Source of the DNA: Colocasia esculenta
Taxonomy: Eukaryota; Streptophyta; Magnoliopsida; Alismatales; Araceae
Direction: 5' to 3'
Assembly: GCA_014218235.1 (NCBI GenBank)
Contig: CM024758.1
Location: 70,256,206 to 70,320,205, forward strand
DNA: 64,000 nucleotides
The translations under genes and the position numbers were made by a program. Within the stretch, counting starts at the first letter, position 1; each line of letters begins with the position of its first letter. Positions 10,980 to 22,780 of this stretch are shown here, one piece after another. The notes under the pieces were generated by a model, which saw nothing but the letters and a program-made list of their open reading frames with translations, did not search any database and was not told where the DNA came from.

Positions 10980-11954
10980 GCCATTTATTGGCCCTCCATC
11001 AAGAGAGAGACCCAACTAACCTCTTAGAGCCTCCTGAAAAGTTCCTGGCGGCCACAAGAGTTCGTGTCTCCTCCTCTGCCTTCCTGGAGTTTCCAGAAGA
11101 CCTCTTCTCACCAATCAAGTGTGAGAATTAGGGTTTGATCTTTGAAGAAGACTCTGAAGCATCCCAAGGAAGTAGATCAAGTAGAAGCCATCGTTGGAAA
11201 AGAATTCAAGGAAGGTCCAACCTCCCAGATCGCAGAGCATCGTCTTGGACTTCAAGTTTGCAAGCTTCTTCCCAATCCAAGCTTCTACAAGGGAGTACAC
11301 TTGAAGAACGAAGTCATTCAATACATTTTAATGTACTTCTGTTCTTCTGAGATATCTCTTGAGATTATGCAAGTGCTTCTGCATAATTCTCATTAGTTCT
11401 CAAATTCGACTAGATCTGTTGCTAGAAGATCTTGTCTTGAGTTGGTGTCTAGCAAGTTATTGTGTGAGCCTTGTGCTCAGGTTGTTGTGAGCCGTGTGCT
11501 CAGTGTGAGTTGTCAAACTCAAGTGTGGGTTGAGCAGTCTTGCTCAGTTGTTCTAGAGTAGTCTTGCTCTAGAAGTGGTGTGAGTTGTAAGCTCTCCAGT
11601 GTTGTTACCCAGTTGTGTTAGTGAATCCTCACGGGTTGTGAGGGGTGGATGTAGGAATCACTTGGTGATTTCCGAACCACCTAAAAATCCTGGTGCACTT
11701 GTCTATCTGTGGTTTGATTTCATTATCCGTTAGATGCTTGCATAGGATCGTTTAAAGTTCACTTAATCAACTGATTTCATATCTGCTTTTATCAACTCAC
11801 TCTAATCTTATCAGATCTGTGACTTTTCATAGATAAAATTGCCTCTGATTCTAAAGTGTTTTTAAAATTGTTTAAGCTTCCGCAAAAGTGGCCTAGATCT
11901 ATTCATCCCCCCCCCCTCTAGATTTTTTCCACACATTCACCTCGATCCTTCAAT

Positions 11955-11966
11955 TGGTATCAGAGG
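11955..11966 (+). other. Primer-binding site of Sirevirus D
   Basis: TGGTATCAGAGG, complementary to the 3' end of initiator methionine tRNA, two bases after the LTR end. It primes minus-strand DNA synthesis. Confidence 0.9.
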
Positions 11967-12076
11967 GTTTACATCGATCTGATTTGATCTGAGCAGTTTT
12001 TGTTTCTGAGTGTGGTGTGTTTGATTGTTTGCTTGTTTGCTCGCTTAGTTCATTCTCTGTGCAATTCTTTAGAGTC

Positions 12077-14320
12077 ATGGATTCAAAGGGTTTCATAGCT
12101 GAGGGCCATTCCATAAATAGGCCACCATTCTTTAATGGAACGGACTATTCTTATTGGAAGAATAGAATGCAAGTATTTCTGAGGGCCCAGAACTATGAGA
12201 TCTAGAAAGTAGTTGAGGTGGGTCCCTATAAGAACCAGGGAGAAGAAGATACCTGGACAACGGAACAGATAAGGAAAGCCACATTGAATTATAGTGCCAT
12301 GAACATGATTCATGTGCTGTCCATCCCAAGGAGTATTCGAGAATCTCTATGTGCAAATCTGCCAAAGAGATGTGGGATAAACTCGAATTACTCTATGAGG
12401 GAAACATCTCAGGTCAAGGAGACCAAGACAAATATTTTAGTTTCAGAATATGAACTTTTTATGATGAAGTCTAACGAAAATATTTCTGAAATGTTTGCCA
12501 GGTTCATGGTGATAGTCATGGACTGAAGGCCTTGGGTAAGGAATACACTGATGCAGACTTGGTAAGAAAAATCTTGCGCTCACTTTCTTCAGTTTGGCAT
12601 ACTAAGGCCACTGTCATTGAGATTCAAAAGATTTGTCCAAAATGTCTTTGGATGAATTGATTGGATCCTTAATGACATATGAAATCAACTTAAAAAGAAA
12701 TGAAGAACACATAATAAAGACCAAGCCTATGGCACTTAAGGCCTCTTCAAGCAATAAAGATAAAAGTCAGGAAAAGACAAGCTCTGAAGAGTCTGAGTCA
12801 AATGAGGATGAGATTGCCCTCATGACCAGACAATTCAGGAAATTCTTGAAATATAGAAAAGGGAAAATGGCTGGGAAAAAGAAATTTTCCTCAGGTAAGA
12901 AAAACACTTCTTTTCTAATTTCAACAAGAATCATAAAACTGATGAAAATATTGTCTGTTACAGGTGCAACAAACCAGGACACAAAGGGAGAGTGTCCTGA
13001 GAACAAGAAGGATAAGCACAAGAAATTCCAGAAGTACAAGAAGCCAAAGGCCATGGTGGCCACTTGGTCTGACGAAGACTCAAGTGAGGAAGAAGAAGAG
13101 AAGAAATCCTCAAGCTCTGAAAGTGAGGAGGTTTGCTTCATGGCAAACACATAGATGAAAAGGCAAATACTTCCTTTGAAGACTATACTGTTGAAGATTG
13201 GCAGGATGTGTATGCAGAATTAGTTGAAAAATATTCTGAATTGAGAAAAGAAAACAAACACATCAAAAAGAAAGTTGAAAATCTTTACAATAACCAATCT
13301 TCAAACAACAGAACTTGTGAACTGAAATATGAAGTAACAGACTTGCTTGAGAAAAAGAAAATCTCCTGAACTTATTGATGAATTAAACTTGCCTCTCAAA
13401 AGGCCTCCCAAGAATTCAAAAACTTAACTGAAAAGCTGGAAATTGAAAAACAAGAAAAACAACAGAAAGTTGAAGAAATTGTAACTCTTAAAAACCAGCT
13501 AAAGGAAAGGGAGGAGGTTATCCAAACCTTCACAAAAGGTCAAGATAACCTAGAGGCATTGCTAGGATCCAACATGACAACCACATCTTATGGATTAGGA
13601 TTCAACAAAAAGAAATCAACAAAAGATAAATCTGGTGAGAAAAAGGGAAAAGCACCATTGATTAATTTGTCAAGGGTCCTAATCTGAAAACACTGAAATC
13701 CAACAAACAGCAAATAAAACCCCAAACAAAACTCAAAACAAATCAAAAACCCAAAACAAAAGAAGACTATCAGGTCGACACAGTCCCCTGACAGGTCGAC
13801 ACCAGTCCACAAGAAGAAGACTTCTGTGGCTGTTGTGTCGACACTAGTACAGGAGAGGTCGACCTGCTCAACACCAAAAACATAAACAACTCAACCAAAA
13901 ATTCAAATAAAAATTTGAAAAATAAGAAAAAGGGAAAAGAAATAATCTATGAAAACCTTGGACTTCCAAGACAACACTTCAAGAAAATTGGACTAATCCT
14001 TGGAACCAATGGTATGAAAATCCCTGTTGGTATCATCCTCAATTCTATTATCCAAATTTCTTGATGTACCAACAAAACCCATGGATTCCTCCTCCTAATC
14101 TCAACTCTAATTTTGAAATGAAAAACTCCCCTCCTCCAAAAATAAAGATCTTGGTGCTTTCATTCCTAAAAGAAAGAACACAGAAAAAGGCTGAAAACAC
14201 CAAAGTAACAAAACAAAAGTCAAAAACAAATCAATTTGGGTAAGAAAGGATTTGATGTCTTTGTTAAATCATTCTGATGGTCCCAACTCTGTTTGGGTAC
14301 CAAAATCCTCTCTCCATTGA
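12077..14320 (+). pseudogene. gag: Sirevirus D gag, broken
   Basis: Nucleocapsid/capsid gene starting MDSKGFIAEG (ATG 12077), matching the gag of G (MDSRGFVAED). The capsid part (PPFFNGTDYSYWKNRMQVFL) is followed by a TAG at 12203-12205 where G has Trp. Further frameshifts occur near 12520 and 12630. A CX2CX4HX4C zinc knuckle starts at 12956 but loses its frame after the histidine. A coiled-coil region lies at about 13160-13600. A Lys/Asn/Gln-rich segment at about 13680-13900 carries four VDT/VDL peptides encoded by the GTCGAC pairs, and a Trp/Tyr/Pro-rich tail follows. The frame ends WVPKSSLH-TGA (14318-14320). Sirevirus Gag proteins are unusually long with coiled coils, which fits. Not functional as it stands. 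Confidence 0.85.
13772..13865. repeat. Two GTCGAC palindrome pairs inside gag (D)
   Basis: AGGTCGACAC at 13772 and 13793, GTGTCGACAC at 13835 and AGGTCGACCT at 13856. Each pair is 21 bp apart, the LTR spacing. In the apparent gag frame all four encode V-D-T or V-D-L, spaced 7, 14 and 7 codons. Confidence 0.8.
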
Positions 14321-14332
14321 TCTTTGTGCAGG
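14318..14332 (+). other. gag/pol junction: TGA plus splice-acceptor-like site (D)
   Basis: The gag frame ends at TGA 14318-14320. A pyrimidine-rich stretch ending TTTGTGCAG (AG at 14330-14331) follows, and the pol frame opens at 14332 in the -1 frame relative to gag. The same arrangement occurs in E and G. This could be a 3' splice site or a frameshift region; the sequence does not decide. Confidence 0.55.
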
Positions 14333-17300
14333 AAGGTCGTGCACCCAACACCAATGTTTGGTTTCTTGATAGTGGGTGTCACGACACATGACTGGAGATG
14401 AGCCAAAAATTTCCTGTCTAATTGAAAAGGAGGGAGGGTCAGTCACCTTTGGAGGTAAAAATAAAGGAAAGATCATTGGATCTGGTAAGGTTGGTCAAAC
14501 TTCTTCAAACTCAGTAGATAATGTTTGTTAGTTGATGGACTTGATTATAATTTGCTCAGTATCAGCCAACTATGTGACAAAGGTCACAAGTTGTGTTTGA
14601 ATATGATTTTGTAAGATAATTGCTCATCATCTGATAAAATCAATTCTTTGGAAAAAGAGAAAACAATGTCTGATACATATCAATAAATAAAATTAATAGA
14701 AAATAATAAGATAAATAAAAATCATTTGTTGTTTGTAGCAAATAAAGAAGAAATTGCATGGACTGGCACAAAAGACTTGGCCATGCAAGTTTCAGAACTT
14801 TGAATAAGTTGTTAAGATTGAATCTGGTTAAGGTCTTCCTGAATCTTTTTCTAGTGTTGAAGGTCAAATTTGTGGGATCTGTGCTAAAGGAAAACAAACT
14901 AGGAAATCCTTTAAAGCCTTCAATGAAGTACTCACATCTAAGCCACTAGAACTTCTTCACATGGACCCTTTGGGCCAACAAGAGTTCTAAGCTTAAGTGG
15001 CAAGAGATATGGGTTTGTAATCATTGATGACTTTACTAGATTTACCTGGGTTATTTTTCTATCCCACAAAAGTGATGCATGCCTTGAATTCAAGAATTTC
15101 TGTACCACTATCTTAACAACTTATCCATTTAAAATCAAAAACATTTTAACTGATCATGGGGGTGAATTTGATAACACATCCTTTTCTGATCTATGTGCTG
15201 AATTTCAAATCTTTCACAAGTTTTTTTCACCTAGAACTCCAGAACAAAATGAAGTTGTGGAAAGAAAGAATAGAACTCTTGTGGAAATGTCTAGATCCAT
15301 GCTCTTAGGAAGTAATCTGCCCAAATCCTTCTGGGCTGAAGTTGTTAACACAGCCAATCACATCCTAAACAGAGCTTTGGTCAGACCAAAGATCAGAAAA
15401 ACCCCCTATGAATTGTTGAAAAACAAAAAGCCAACTGTTGCTTACTTCAAAACTTTTGGGTGCAAGTGTTTTGTACACAATAACAACAAAGAAAACCTTG
15501 ACAAGTTTGATGCTAAGAGTCAGGAAGCTATCTTCCTTGGCTATTCTGAAGTGTCAAGGGCTTTCAAAGTGTACACTCTAAAAACCAAATCTGTTGAAGA
15601 ATCTCCACATGTTATTTTTGATGAAAATTCCTTTTCCACTAATGATTCTAAATCTTGCAGGGAAAAACAAGACAATGAAGAGGATGACCTCATTGTGGAC
15701 TCTTCACCAACTGTTGAGGAGCTTGTCAATAATGAAGAGAACCTGAACAATTCGCCATCTTCAAATGGGTCAGGTAATATTGCTCCAGAAGTGGGCACTT
15801 CTCAACAGGTAATTTCTGAACCTCGTTTTCTAAGAGATCACCCATTAGACAGTGTAGTTGGCAACTTAAATGATAGAGTAAGAACCAGATCATCCTTCTT
15901 GCAAAATATTGAAGAAGACCCGCTAGCTCTAATTTCCCAAATTGAACCCAAGTCAATTGATGAAGCCTTATCCAGTTCTGATTGGATTGATGCTATGCAT
16001 GATGAACTTCATCAATTCGAAAGAAATCAAGTATGGGAATTAGTACCTAGACCTAGTGACCAAGCAGTGATTGGTACTAGATGGGTTTTCAGAAATAAAT
16101 TGAATGAAGCTGGTCAAGTAATAAGAAACAAAGCTAGGCTAGTTGCAAAGGGGTATAACCAAGAATTTGGAATTGACTTTGAAGAATCTTATGCCCCTGT
16201 AGCTAGACTAGAAGCTGTGAGAATTTTCCTTGCTTTTGCATCCTCCATGAAATTCAAAGTCTATCAAATGGATGTCAAAAGTGCATTCTTAAATGGATAT
16301 AAAGGAAAATGTTTTTGTTGAACAACCTCCTGGATATGAAAATGAAAAATATCCTAACCATGTTTTCAAGCTTAATAAGGCTCTCTATGGTCTTAAACAA
16401 GCTCCAAGAGCTTGGTATGACCGGTTGAGTTCCTTTTTACTTGAAAAAGGATATTCTAGAGGTAATGTTGATCAAACATTGTTCACAAAAACAGTAAAAA
16501 ATCAAATAATTGTAGTTCAAATTTATGTTGATGACATAATATTTGGATCAAACAATAAAGGCCTTTGCACTGAATTTTCAAATCAAATGAAGAATGAATT
16601 TGAAATGAGCTTAATGGGAGATTTAACATTCTTTTTGGGATTGCAGGTGAACCAAACAAATGAAGGAATCTTCATCAGTCAAACCAAATATGTCAAGGAG
16701 CTACTGAAAAGGTTTGACTTTCAGAACCTTAAACACTCAAGCACACCCATTGCAATAAATGCTAAGCTAGAAGAAGACCCATCTGGTAAGTCAGTAGATC
16801 CAAAGACCTACAGAGGTATGATTGGCTCTCTGCTCTACCTTACTACTTCTAGACCTGACATTCAGTTTTGTGTGTGCTTATGTGCTAGATTCCAATCTAA
16901 TCCTAAAGAAAGTCATATGCTTGCTGTGAAAAGAATCTTTAAATATCTTGTTGGAACATGTGACTTAGGAATTTAGTATCCTGCTGGTTGCAAGTTAGAA
17001 TTGTTTACCTATTGTGATGCTGATTATGCTGGGTGTAAGTTAGATAGAAAAAGCACTAGTGGCTTGTGTCTATTTCTAGGTGGGTGCCTTATCTCTTGGG
17101 CTTCTAAGAAGCAACATTCAGTTGCTCTGTCAACTGCAGAAGCTGAATATGTTGCAGCAGGTAGATGTGGAACTCAGATTCTCTGGGTGAAACATCAACT
17201 TCTTGATTATAACCAAGATTTAGGGTGTGTACCCATCCTATGTGATAACACAAGTGCCATAAATTTGTCTAAAAACCCCATTCAGTATTCTAGAACAAAA

Positions 17301-17474
17301 CACATTGAAATTAGGCATCATTTCTTGAGAGATGAGGTTGCAAAGAAATCTTTTGAACTCCATTTTATTGAAACTGAAAAACAAATTGCAGACATATTCA
17401 CTAAACCCCTTCCTGAAAACAGATTTTCATCTTTAAGAAGAGAACTTGGTCTTTGTAAATGCCCATCTTCTTGA
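14332..17474 (+). pseudogene. pol: Sirevirus D pol: protease, integrase, RT, RNase H; broken
   Basis: Ty1/copia polyprotein in the order PR-INT-RT-RH. The protease shows FLDSGC (about 14365), then a 1-nt deletion breaks the frame. The integrase has the HKRLGHASF zinc-finger start (about 14766), TDHGGEF and TPEQNEVVERKN. The spacer to RT is rich in Ser/Asn/Glu. RT runs from about 15960 with WVFRNKLNEAGQV, ends one frame at 16321 after a small deletion, and continues from 16293 with VEQPPGYE and the catalytic YVDD (about 16527). A TAG at 16974-16976 replaces the Trp seen in G. RNase H (DADYAGCKLDRKSTSG, LSTAEAEY, ADIFTKPLP) ends at 17474. At least four lesions make it inactive. Confidence 0.92.
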
Positions 17475-17840
17475 TCTCTCTTAAGGTTTGGGTTGAGTGC
17501 TATGCATTATCTAAGGGGGAGTTCTTTGCATTTCATAATTCCTTGCTTCCTCAAGCTACATTGTTCATATCTCTCTCACTTTCAATTCTATTTCCCTTTT
17601 TACAATAAATTCTCCACTTCTGATTGTGTTGAAACTTCTGGTATATCAAATAGTGATTTGAAGAAGGACAAGTTATGCTTGTCTGGACACTTTCACTATG
17701 CGAGAGTATATGTCTCCGCCAAGTACTAAGAAGTTGATATGCAATAGCTGAGGGGGAGCTTTTATTGTTCAAAGAGAATACTCTTTCTGATTTCAAAAAC
17801 TTGCTAGTTTTCACTTCCATTTCTTTTTGATAATGAATTC
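17475..17840 (+). other. Element D post-pol spacer, truncated by gap
   Basis: Sirevirus spacer with purine tracts AAGGGGGAG (about 17512) and GAGGGGGAG (about 17750). It matches the strand-reversed spacer of G near 58030-58400. The env-like ORF and 3' LTR that should follow are absent. Confidence 0.75.
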
Positions 17841-17940
17841 NNNNNNNNNNNNNNNNNNNNNNNNNNNNNNNNNNNNNNNNNNNNNNNNNNNNNNNNNNNN
17901 NNNNNNNNNNNNNNNNNNNNNNNNNNNNNNNNNNNNNNNN
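17841..17940. other. Assembly gap, exactly 100 N
   Basis: One hundred N. The round size indicates an arbitrary placeholder. It joins a plus-strand Sirevirus lacking its 3' end to a minus-strand fragment, so linkage across it is uncertain. Confidence 0.98.
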
Positions 17941-19173
17941 AAGGGAGTGTAGCTTTGGCAGAAGGACTGGAGAGTCAATTTTGAGATCGGCAAGTCCACT
18001 GTGAGGGAAGATTTACTGGACGTCTGATCTCAGCATCACTAAGGCTGAATGAAATTGGTAGAACTGTACTTCAGGCAGCTTGTCAAATAGCAAACACTCT
18101 ACAGCTGAAAATTCTTGGCAATTCGGATCTCTTTCAAAATGAAGGGTCCCCACGAGTTCTTATGCTGAATAATGAACCACTCAGAAAGAGTGAGTGAGTG
18201 AGCTCGATGGGTAAGAGATCTGCCCTGGCAGTCAAATATTTGTTGTATTGAGCTTTGTTGCCCTTGACATTGGCCCACTGATCTTCAGTCTTGAACTCAG
18301 TGCCCTTAAAGATTTTGGATTTTTGAGGGTGGGACAGCGGGTAAGAGGAAGAACAATGTTTAGATGCTCAGAGAGGTCAGGAAAAGAATACCATAGATAG
18401 TGGAGAGGATGCACTTTTGAACATATCCTTATAGAGGATCTTCTCTGAGGTTCGAGGGTAAGAGAGTACTAAAGAGGAGGAAATAATGGTGAGGAGGGGA
18501 TGCTGACAGAGGCTGAGTTTCCTTTTTTCTTGGCAGGACTGGGAGGATCAGTCCGGTGGAAGGGTGGGGTGGAGAGATGGTGGAATAAGTGAGATATTCT
18601 CTCCAAAATCATCCGGCAGATGTGTCAAAGACACCAAGTAGTGAAGGTTTTTCTGGATGATAGTGACAGAGGAGGAGGATAGGAGGATAGAAGAGGTGTT
18701 TGGGATGAATGATGTAGGACGGGTGAATGGAGTGTAGTGGTTGAGTGAGAGGTGAGGGGTGAGAATGATGATGGAGCTGAGGTGTGAGAAGGGTTATGGG
18801 GAGAGAAAGAGGTTGAGATGAAATGAGAGAGAGAGGGTGGGTGCGAGACGAGGAGTTGAGAGTGGTGGTGAGGAAGGGGCTTGTAGAAGAGATGAAGGTG
18901 AAGAGAGGGTTGGAGTGCAAGAGTAGAGTGGTAAGGGGCCATAGTAGCTGTTCAGGGCTCTTTCCTTTTGTCTTGACCTTCTCTAACAACTAAGAGGGTC
19001 CGATGACCTGAAGCTGGCATCTGGTGCCCTGGTGGCCCTGATGCTTGAGTGATGGCCCTGCTGGCAGAGGACTCTTGAGCTGGAGGCACTGGTGGCGGGG
19101 AAAAGCAGCTGGTCTAGCTCGAGTAGCTGCATGGAGAAAACTCCACTTGACCTTGAAAAACTCTAGCATGCGA
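17941..19173 (-). pseudogene. Minus-strand env-like / plant transposon ORF fragment
   Basis: Two parts. From 19173 to about 19000 (-) is a short open stretch that, once F is discounted, continues the env-like gene of E from 30467 for a few dozen codons. From about 18950 to 17941 (-) is a second ORF-like region: a Pro/Ser/His-rich N-terminus starting near 18942, then FKTEDQWANVKGNKAQYNKY (about 18290-18230), then EWFIIQHKNSWGP in a shifted frame and a TAG. The FKTE...LL pattern resembles the N-terminal part of 'putative plant transposon protein' ORFs found beside pol in copia and gypsy elements (from memory). Broken by frameshifts. Its position downstream of the E env-like gene is unexplained. 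Confidence 0.45.
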
Positions 19174-22100
19174 TGTAAGGCCCTCAAATTTCCGTCGCAT
19201 TATTTGCATTTATGTGTGTATGTTTGTATGTGTATGTATGTACATATTTACGTACGCATTAATTAGTATAATTACGTGTACATGTGTTTATATTAACATA
19301 AATAAGTATGTATTGCATGATGATAGTATGGATACGATAATGTATACATATTGCATGTATATATGCATGGTATGCATGGTTTTCTGCATAATTTAGGGTT
19401 CTGGCCGAAGGCACCTTGGCGTCAACCCCAGGCCTTGAGGTGTCAGCGTCCAGACATGGACGCCAACACTAACTCCGGCGTCCAGCGATATGGACGCCAA
19501 TCTCTCTGGCCTGCATGCGCAGCAGAGCTGCAAGCTTCTGAAACAAGGTATGGCCACCATTGGGGGATGTCCCCCAACGGCTCTCAGGTTGTCAAATCGG
19601 TATGGTGAGTGGGTGAGGGGCTCTCCTTAGGTCTGAACCCGAATTTGGTCCCTCCCACTCCTCACTTCACCTTGCAAGAGGAGAAAAGAGGAGAAAAACC
19701 CTAGGAGAAAAGCTGTGAGAAAAACCCATCTTACCACCTCAAATCCGACCCTTGGAGCTTGATCGGAGATCTACTGCGACAAGGAGGAAGCTGGAGCAAA
19801 GGAGAAGGCTTCCCCATCGACCTTGGCGTGGAGATCGTCCAGAACCCGGAGGAAGGTGATCTTGGAGGGAGTTCTGCAACTTTCTTGGGACTGCCCAAGG
19901 AGGTCTTCACCAAGCCCTAAATCCCTTGGAGGAATTTTAGAAAGGCAAGTGACCTATCCCTGATGTTCCCTTATGAGTCTAGGTTGGTTTTGTGATTTTT
20001 ATGGATTTTTCCTCGAGTCCTAGACCCTCCAATTCACCCAAGATTCAGAGCTCGGGTCTGTGTTTCTGCACAGACCTGGTTCGACGGCAAGGTCCCTGGA
20101 CGTCCAGTCATGCTTGGCGTCCATCGACCATGCCGCTGACCCTGAGTCAGCGGCCAGAGACCGCCGCCGAGTTCTTCTGGACAGAACAGTGAGCTGTTCT
20201 GTCCCTCTTATACATTAATTTCGGTATGTTTTACGTGATGAGGATATATGGTAAACCTTATACTCTATGTATATTGTGCATTGTGGTGTGTGGATGAATG
20301 TGGTGTGTGTTGGTGATGTGGGAAATGGTGTTCCTTAAACTTGTGAGCATGAATGTTGATTTTGCAATTTAGTTTTCCTGATTAGAATGTGTATGAATGC
20401 TGGTTTTGGTCTGATCATGAAGATTAGTGGGTCAGCATATGTGTTTGCAATTTTTGGTAATTTATCCATGCTTGTGATTTGTAATAAGCTCGGTTCGATA
20501 AAATAGAAGCATGCAAAAATGATTTGTAGTGTTCAATCCATAGATGTATGAATTAGGGAAATTTTGTATTCTCAGTTCATGCATATGTGAATAGCTTATG
20601 TATAAACAGCAAGTGGCTAATTTGCAAAATGTGTTAGACCCATGTTAACTTAAGTTGTTATAGAGCTAATTAGGCGTTTTATTTTCTGTAAATCCTATTT
20701 AGCTCAGAAAAATCTGAAAAATTGAGGGTATGACTTGAACCCGAAAACAGCATGTGGTTAAAATTCAGGTCATTTGGATCAGTAAATAAAAGTTATGTGT
20801 TTTCATGTGAAATGTGATAATTCGTGCATATGATCGTAATGTGATTAGATTTGTTTAAACCAGCATGATTAGTGTGTTTACTGTGTGTTAAACCTTGAAA
20901 TTCTGTAGTACCATGTTAGGAAAAACAGAGGTATTCATGTGAGTGAGAAAGTGAATGAGATGAAGTGTTATGTGTAAAACCAAGTGTAAAACGGTAAATA
21001 TGTAAATGTGTAACTGTGCCAATGTGACACTGCTCCGTAGAGGGCAGTGGAGCTGTATCAGGGAAAAGTCCCCTGAGAAAGTTCATTGTGTTAAGTGACC
21101 CTAAGGGCATTAGGGGGAATCCTGGAGGTGGACAAGTACCACTGGTTAGGGTGGAGACTTGTTCTCCCTGTGCGTCAGTCCAAGAGTCGCCATTGGAATG
21201 CCTAGATGGCGTCTATGTGTAATGTGATGTGTATATGTCCTTCTTTGGTGGTTTGGACTATGTGTCACGGCACCTAAAATGTGTAATGTGAAATGTGAAT
21301 GTGTATGTGTCCATGTGTAAATGTGTAAGTGACATGTGAATGTGTATGTGTAAAGTGAACCATGTGAAAAGAGGAAACTTGTGTAAATAAAAATGTGAAA
21401 CTAAGATGTGTAAATGTGTTATTGAAACCATGTGAGACAAATCTGAAACCATGTGAAATCAGAAATTATGTTATTATTCATGTTTTATGTGCAAAATGTT
21501 AGAATCCATGTTAGGGATAATTGGTGAAACGGGCAACAGATAGCATGATGTTTGTTCACATGACTGTTTATGCATTTTGTAGCTCTCATGCATAGGTTTT
21601 CAGCCATGAAACATATGAAATCAGCAACCTAAAGCATGTGAAAAGGTTCATGTATGTGTTTAAAAATGTGTAAAATCCATGCTAGTTGTGTTTCCCTTTC
21701 ATGTATGTAAAGTTTCATGTTGATAGCTCTCATGTTTGTTCTTAAAGATTAAAGTTCATGAGTAAATTGAATAGAGACCATGTGATAGGTGAATTTATTT
21801 TAGAAATCTGAAAGCATGAGTTATGTATAAAATTGTAGAACTTTCATGATAGGTTGAAAACTTGAAATGACTAGCATGCTATGTGTTGCTAATTGTAATG
21901 TGCATGTAGAAACCACTAGGACTTATAAGTGTATCATGAGTAGTGTTGCTGCTGAGTCCTTGGACTCACTCCTTGCTTCGGCGTACAGGTATAGTTGGTG
22001 ACACAGTACCTTTGGAGGAGACAGCAGAGACGGACTCCGAGCGTGGAGACTAGCTAGTTTTGGAGTTCTTGAGATTGTGTATTTCATAGTATGTAATTTG

Positions 22101-22387
22101 GAACATTGTACTAGAAGTATCATGAGAAGAATGTATAAGTGGACATTTGTATTTATTTCAGCAATTTAAATTATGTGAACTTTAGTTCTTTTGTTAATTG
22201 CAAACTGCATGTATGTTTAATGTGGATGATGAATGAATGAAGACATGGTCTTTTACTTCCGCTACTCTGTTGTATATTCGCGTGTATCTCAGCTGTTGTA
22301 TCGTTTGGGTAAATGTCCCACTGTGGCAGCACTCGCTATACCGACGTGGGTCGGTATGACCGTACCGGTGTAACGAGGGCCGTCACA
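19174..22387 (+). mobile_element. 5' LTR of chromovirus F (3214 bp)
   Basis: Begins TGTAAGGCCCTC and ends GGCCGTCACA, six bases before the PBS sequence. It contains AT-rich degenerate TGTGTAAATGTG low-complexity sequence (about 21270-21440) and paired GGCGTCCA/TGGACGCC dyads near 19450-19500. No gene inside: the open frames seen here have no domain. Confidence 0.92.
19446..19498. repeat. Two GCGTCCA...TGGACGC dyads in LTR F
   Basis: Inverted repeats GCGTCCA/TGGACGC (19446-19452 and 19457-19463, 4-bp loop) and GGCGTCCA/TGGACGCC (19477-19484 and 19491-19498, 6-bp loop). Both are conserved in the 3' LTR near 27560-27610. They could be protein-binding sites or RNA stem-loops. Confidence 0.6.
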
Positions 22388-22392
22388 GAGAT

Positions 22393-22404
22393 TGGTATCA
22401 GAGC
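22393..22404 (+). other. Primer-binding site of chromovirus F
   Basis: TGGTATCAGAGC, complementary to initiator Met tRNA, five bases after the LTR end. Confidence 0.88.
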
Positions 22405-22780
22405 GACCGGTTGAGATTGCACATGAATATACCTAAGTCATCATCCCCATTGCATGCTAAGTATGTCCACATGTGTAGAAAACACTAATAGAAAGTGAAA
22501 GATAGATAAGAAAATGGTTAGAAAACTTAGTAACCTAGCTCTAATGGTGGCTGAAATTTTATTACAGCCATGGCTTCCCGTGGACGACGTGGAGGTGTGC
22601 CAGCTCGCGACGACGAGCAGAGGCGTGAGGAGCGGGCGGAGCAGCAGGCCCCGCCCCACAGGGTCCTGTGCTTCCCCACCACCGCCAGTGGACTATGGAG
22701 TATTCATGCAAGGTCTGGTGCAAGCCATGCAGACGCAGGCCCACACCCAGGCAGCACTCCAGGCCCAGTTGGAGGCCCAG

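Larger units (their letters stand above)
10323..11952 (+). mobile_element. 5' LTR of Sirevirus D (1630 bp)
   Basis: Starts TGTTGGGTTGAATG and ends GATCCTTCA, two bases before the primer-binding site. It contains the palindrome array, a TATA box, a stretch of GTTGTGAG/CTCAGTGTG words and a poly-C run (about 11908-11916) followed by TCTAGAT near the end, as in LTRs A and G. The boundary is firm because PBS and gag follow in order. Confidence 0.92.

Noticed and set aside
18609..18989. His/Ser/Pro-rich 126-codon open frame on the minus strand as a novel secreted peptide
   Set aside because: It overlaps another open frame on the same strand, is low-complexity CT-rich sequence, and leads into a transposon ORF fragment.
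21270..21440. Degenerate TGTGTAAATGTG stretch as a telomere- or satellite-like repeat
   Set aside because: It is irregular, lacks the plant telomere unit and is part of both LTRs of element F, so it is simple low-complexity LTR sequence.
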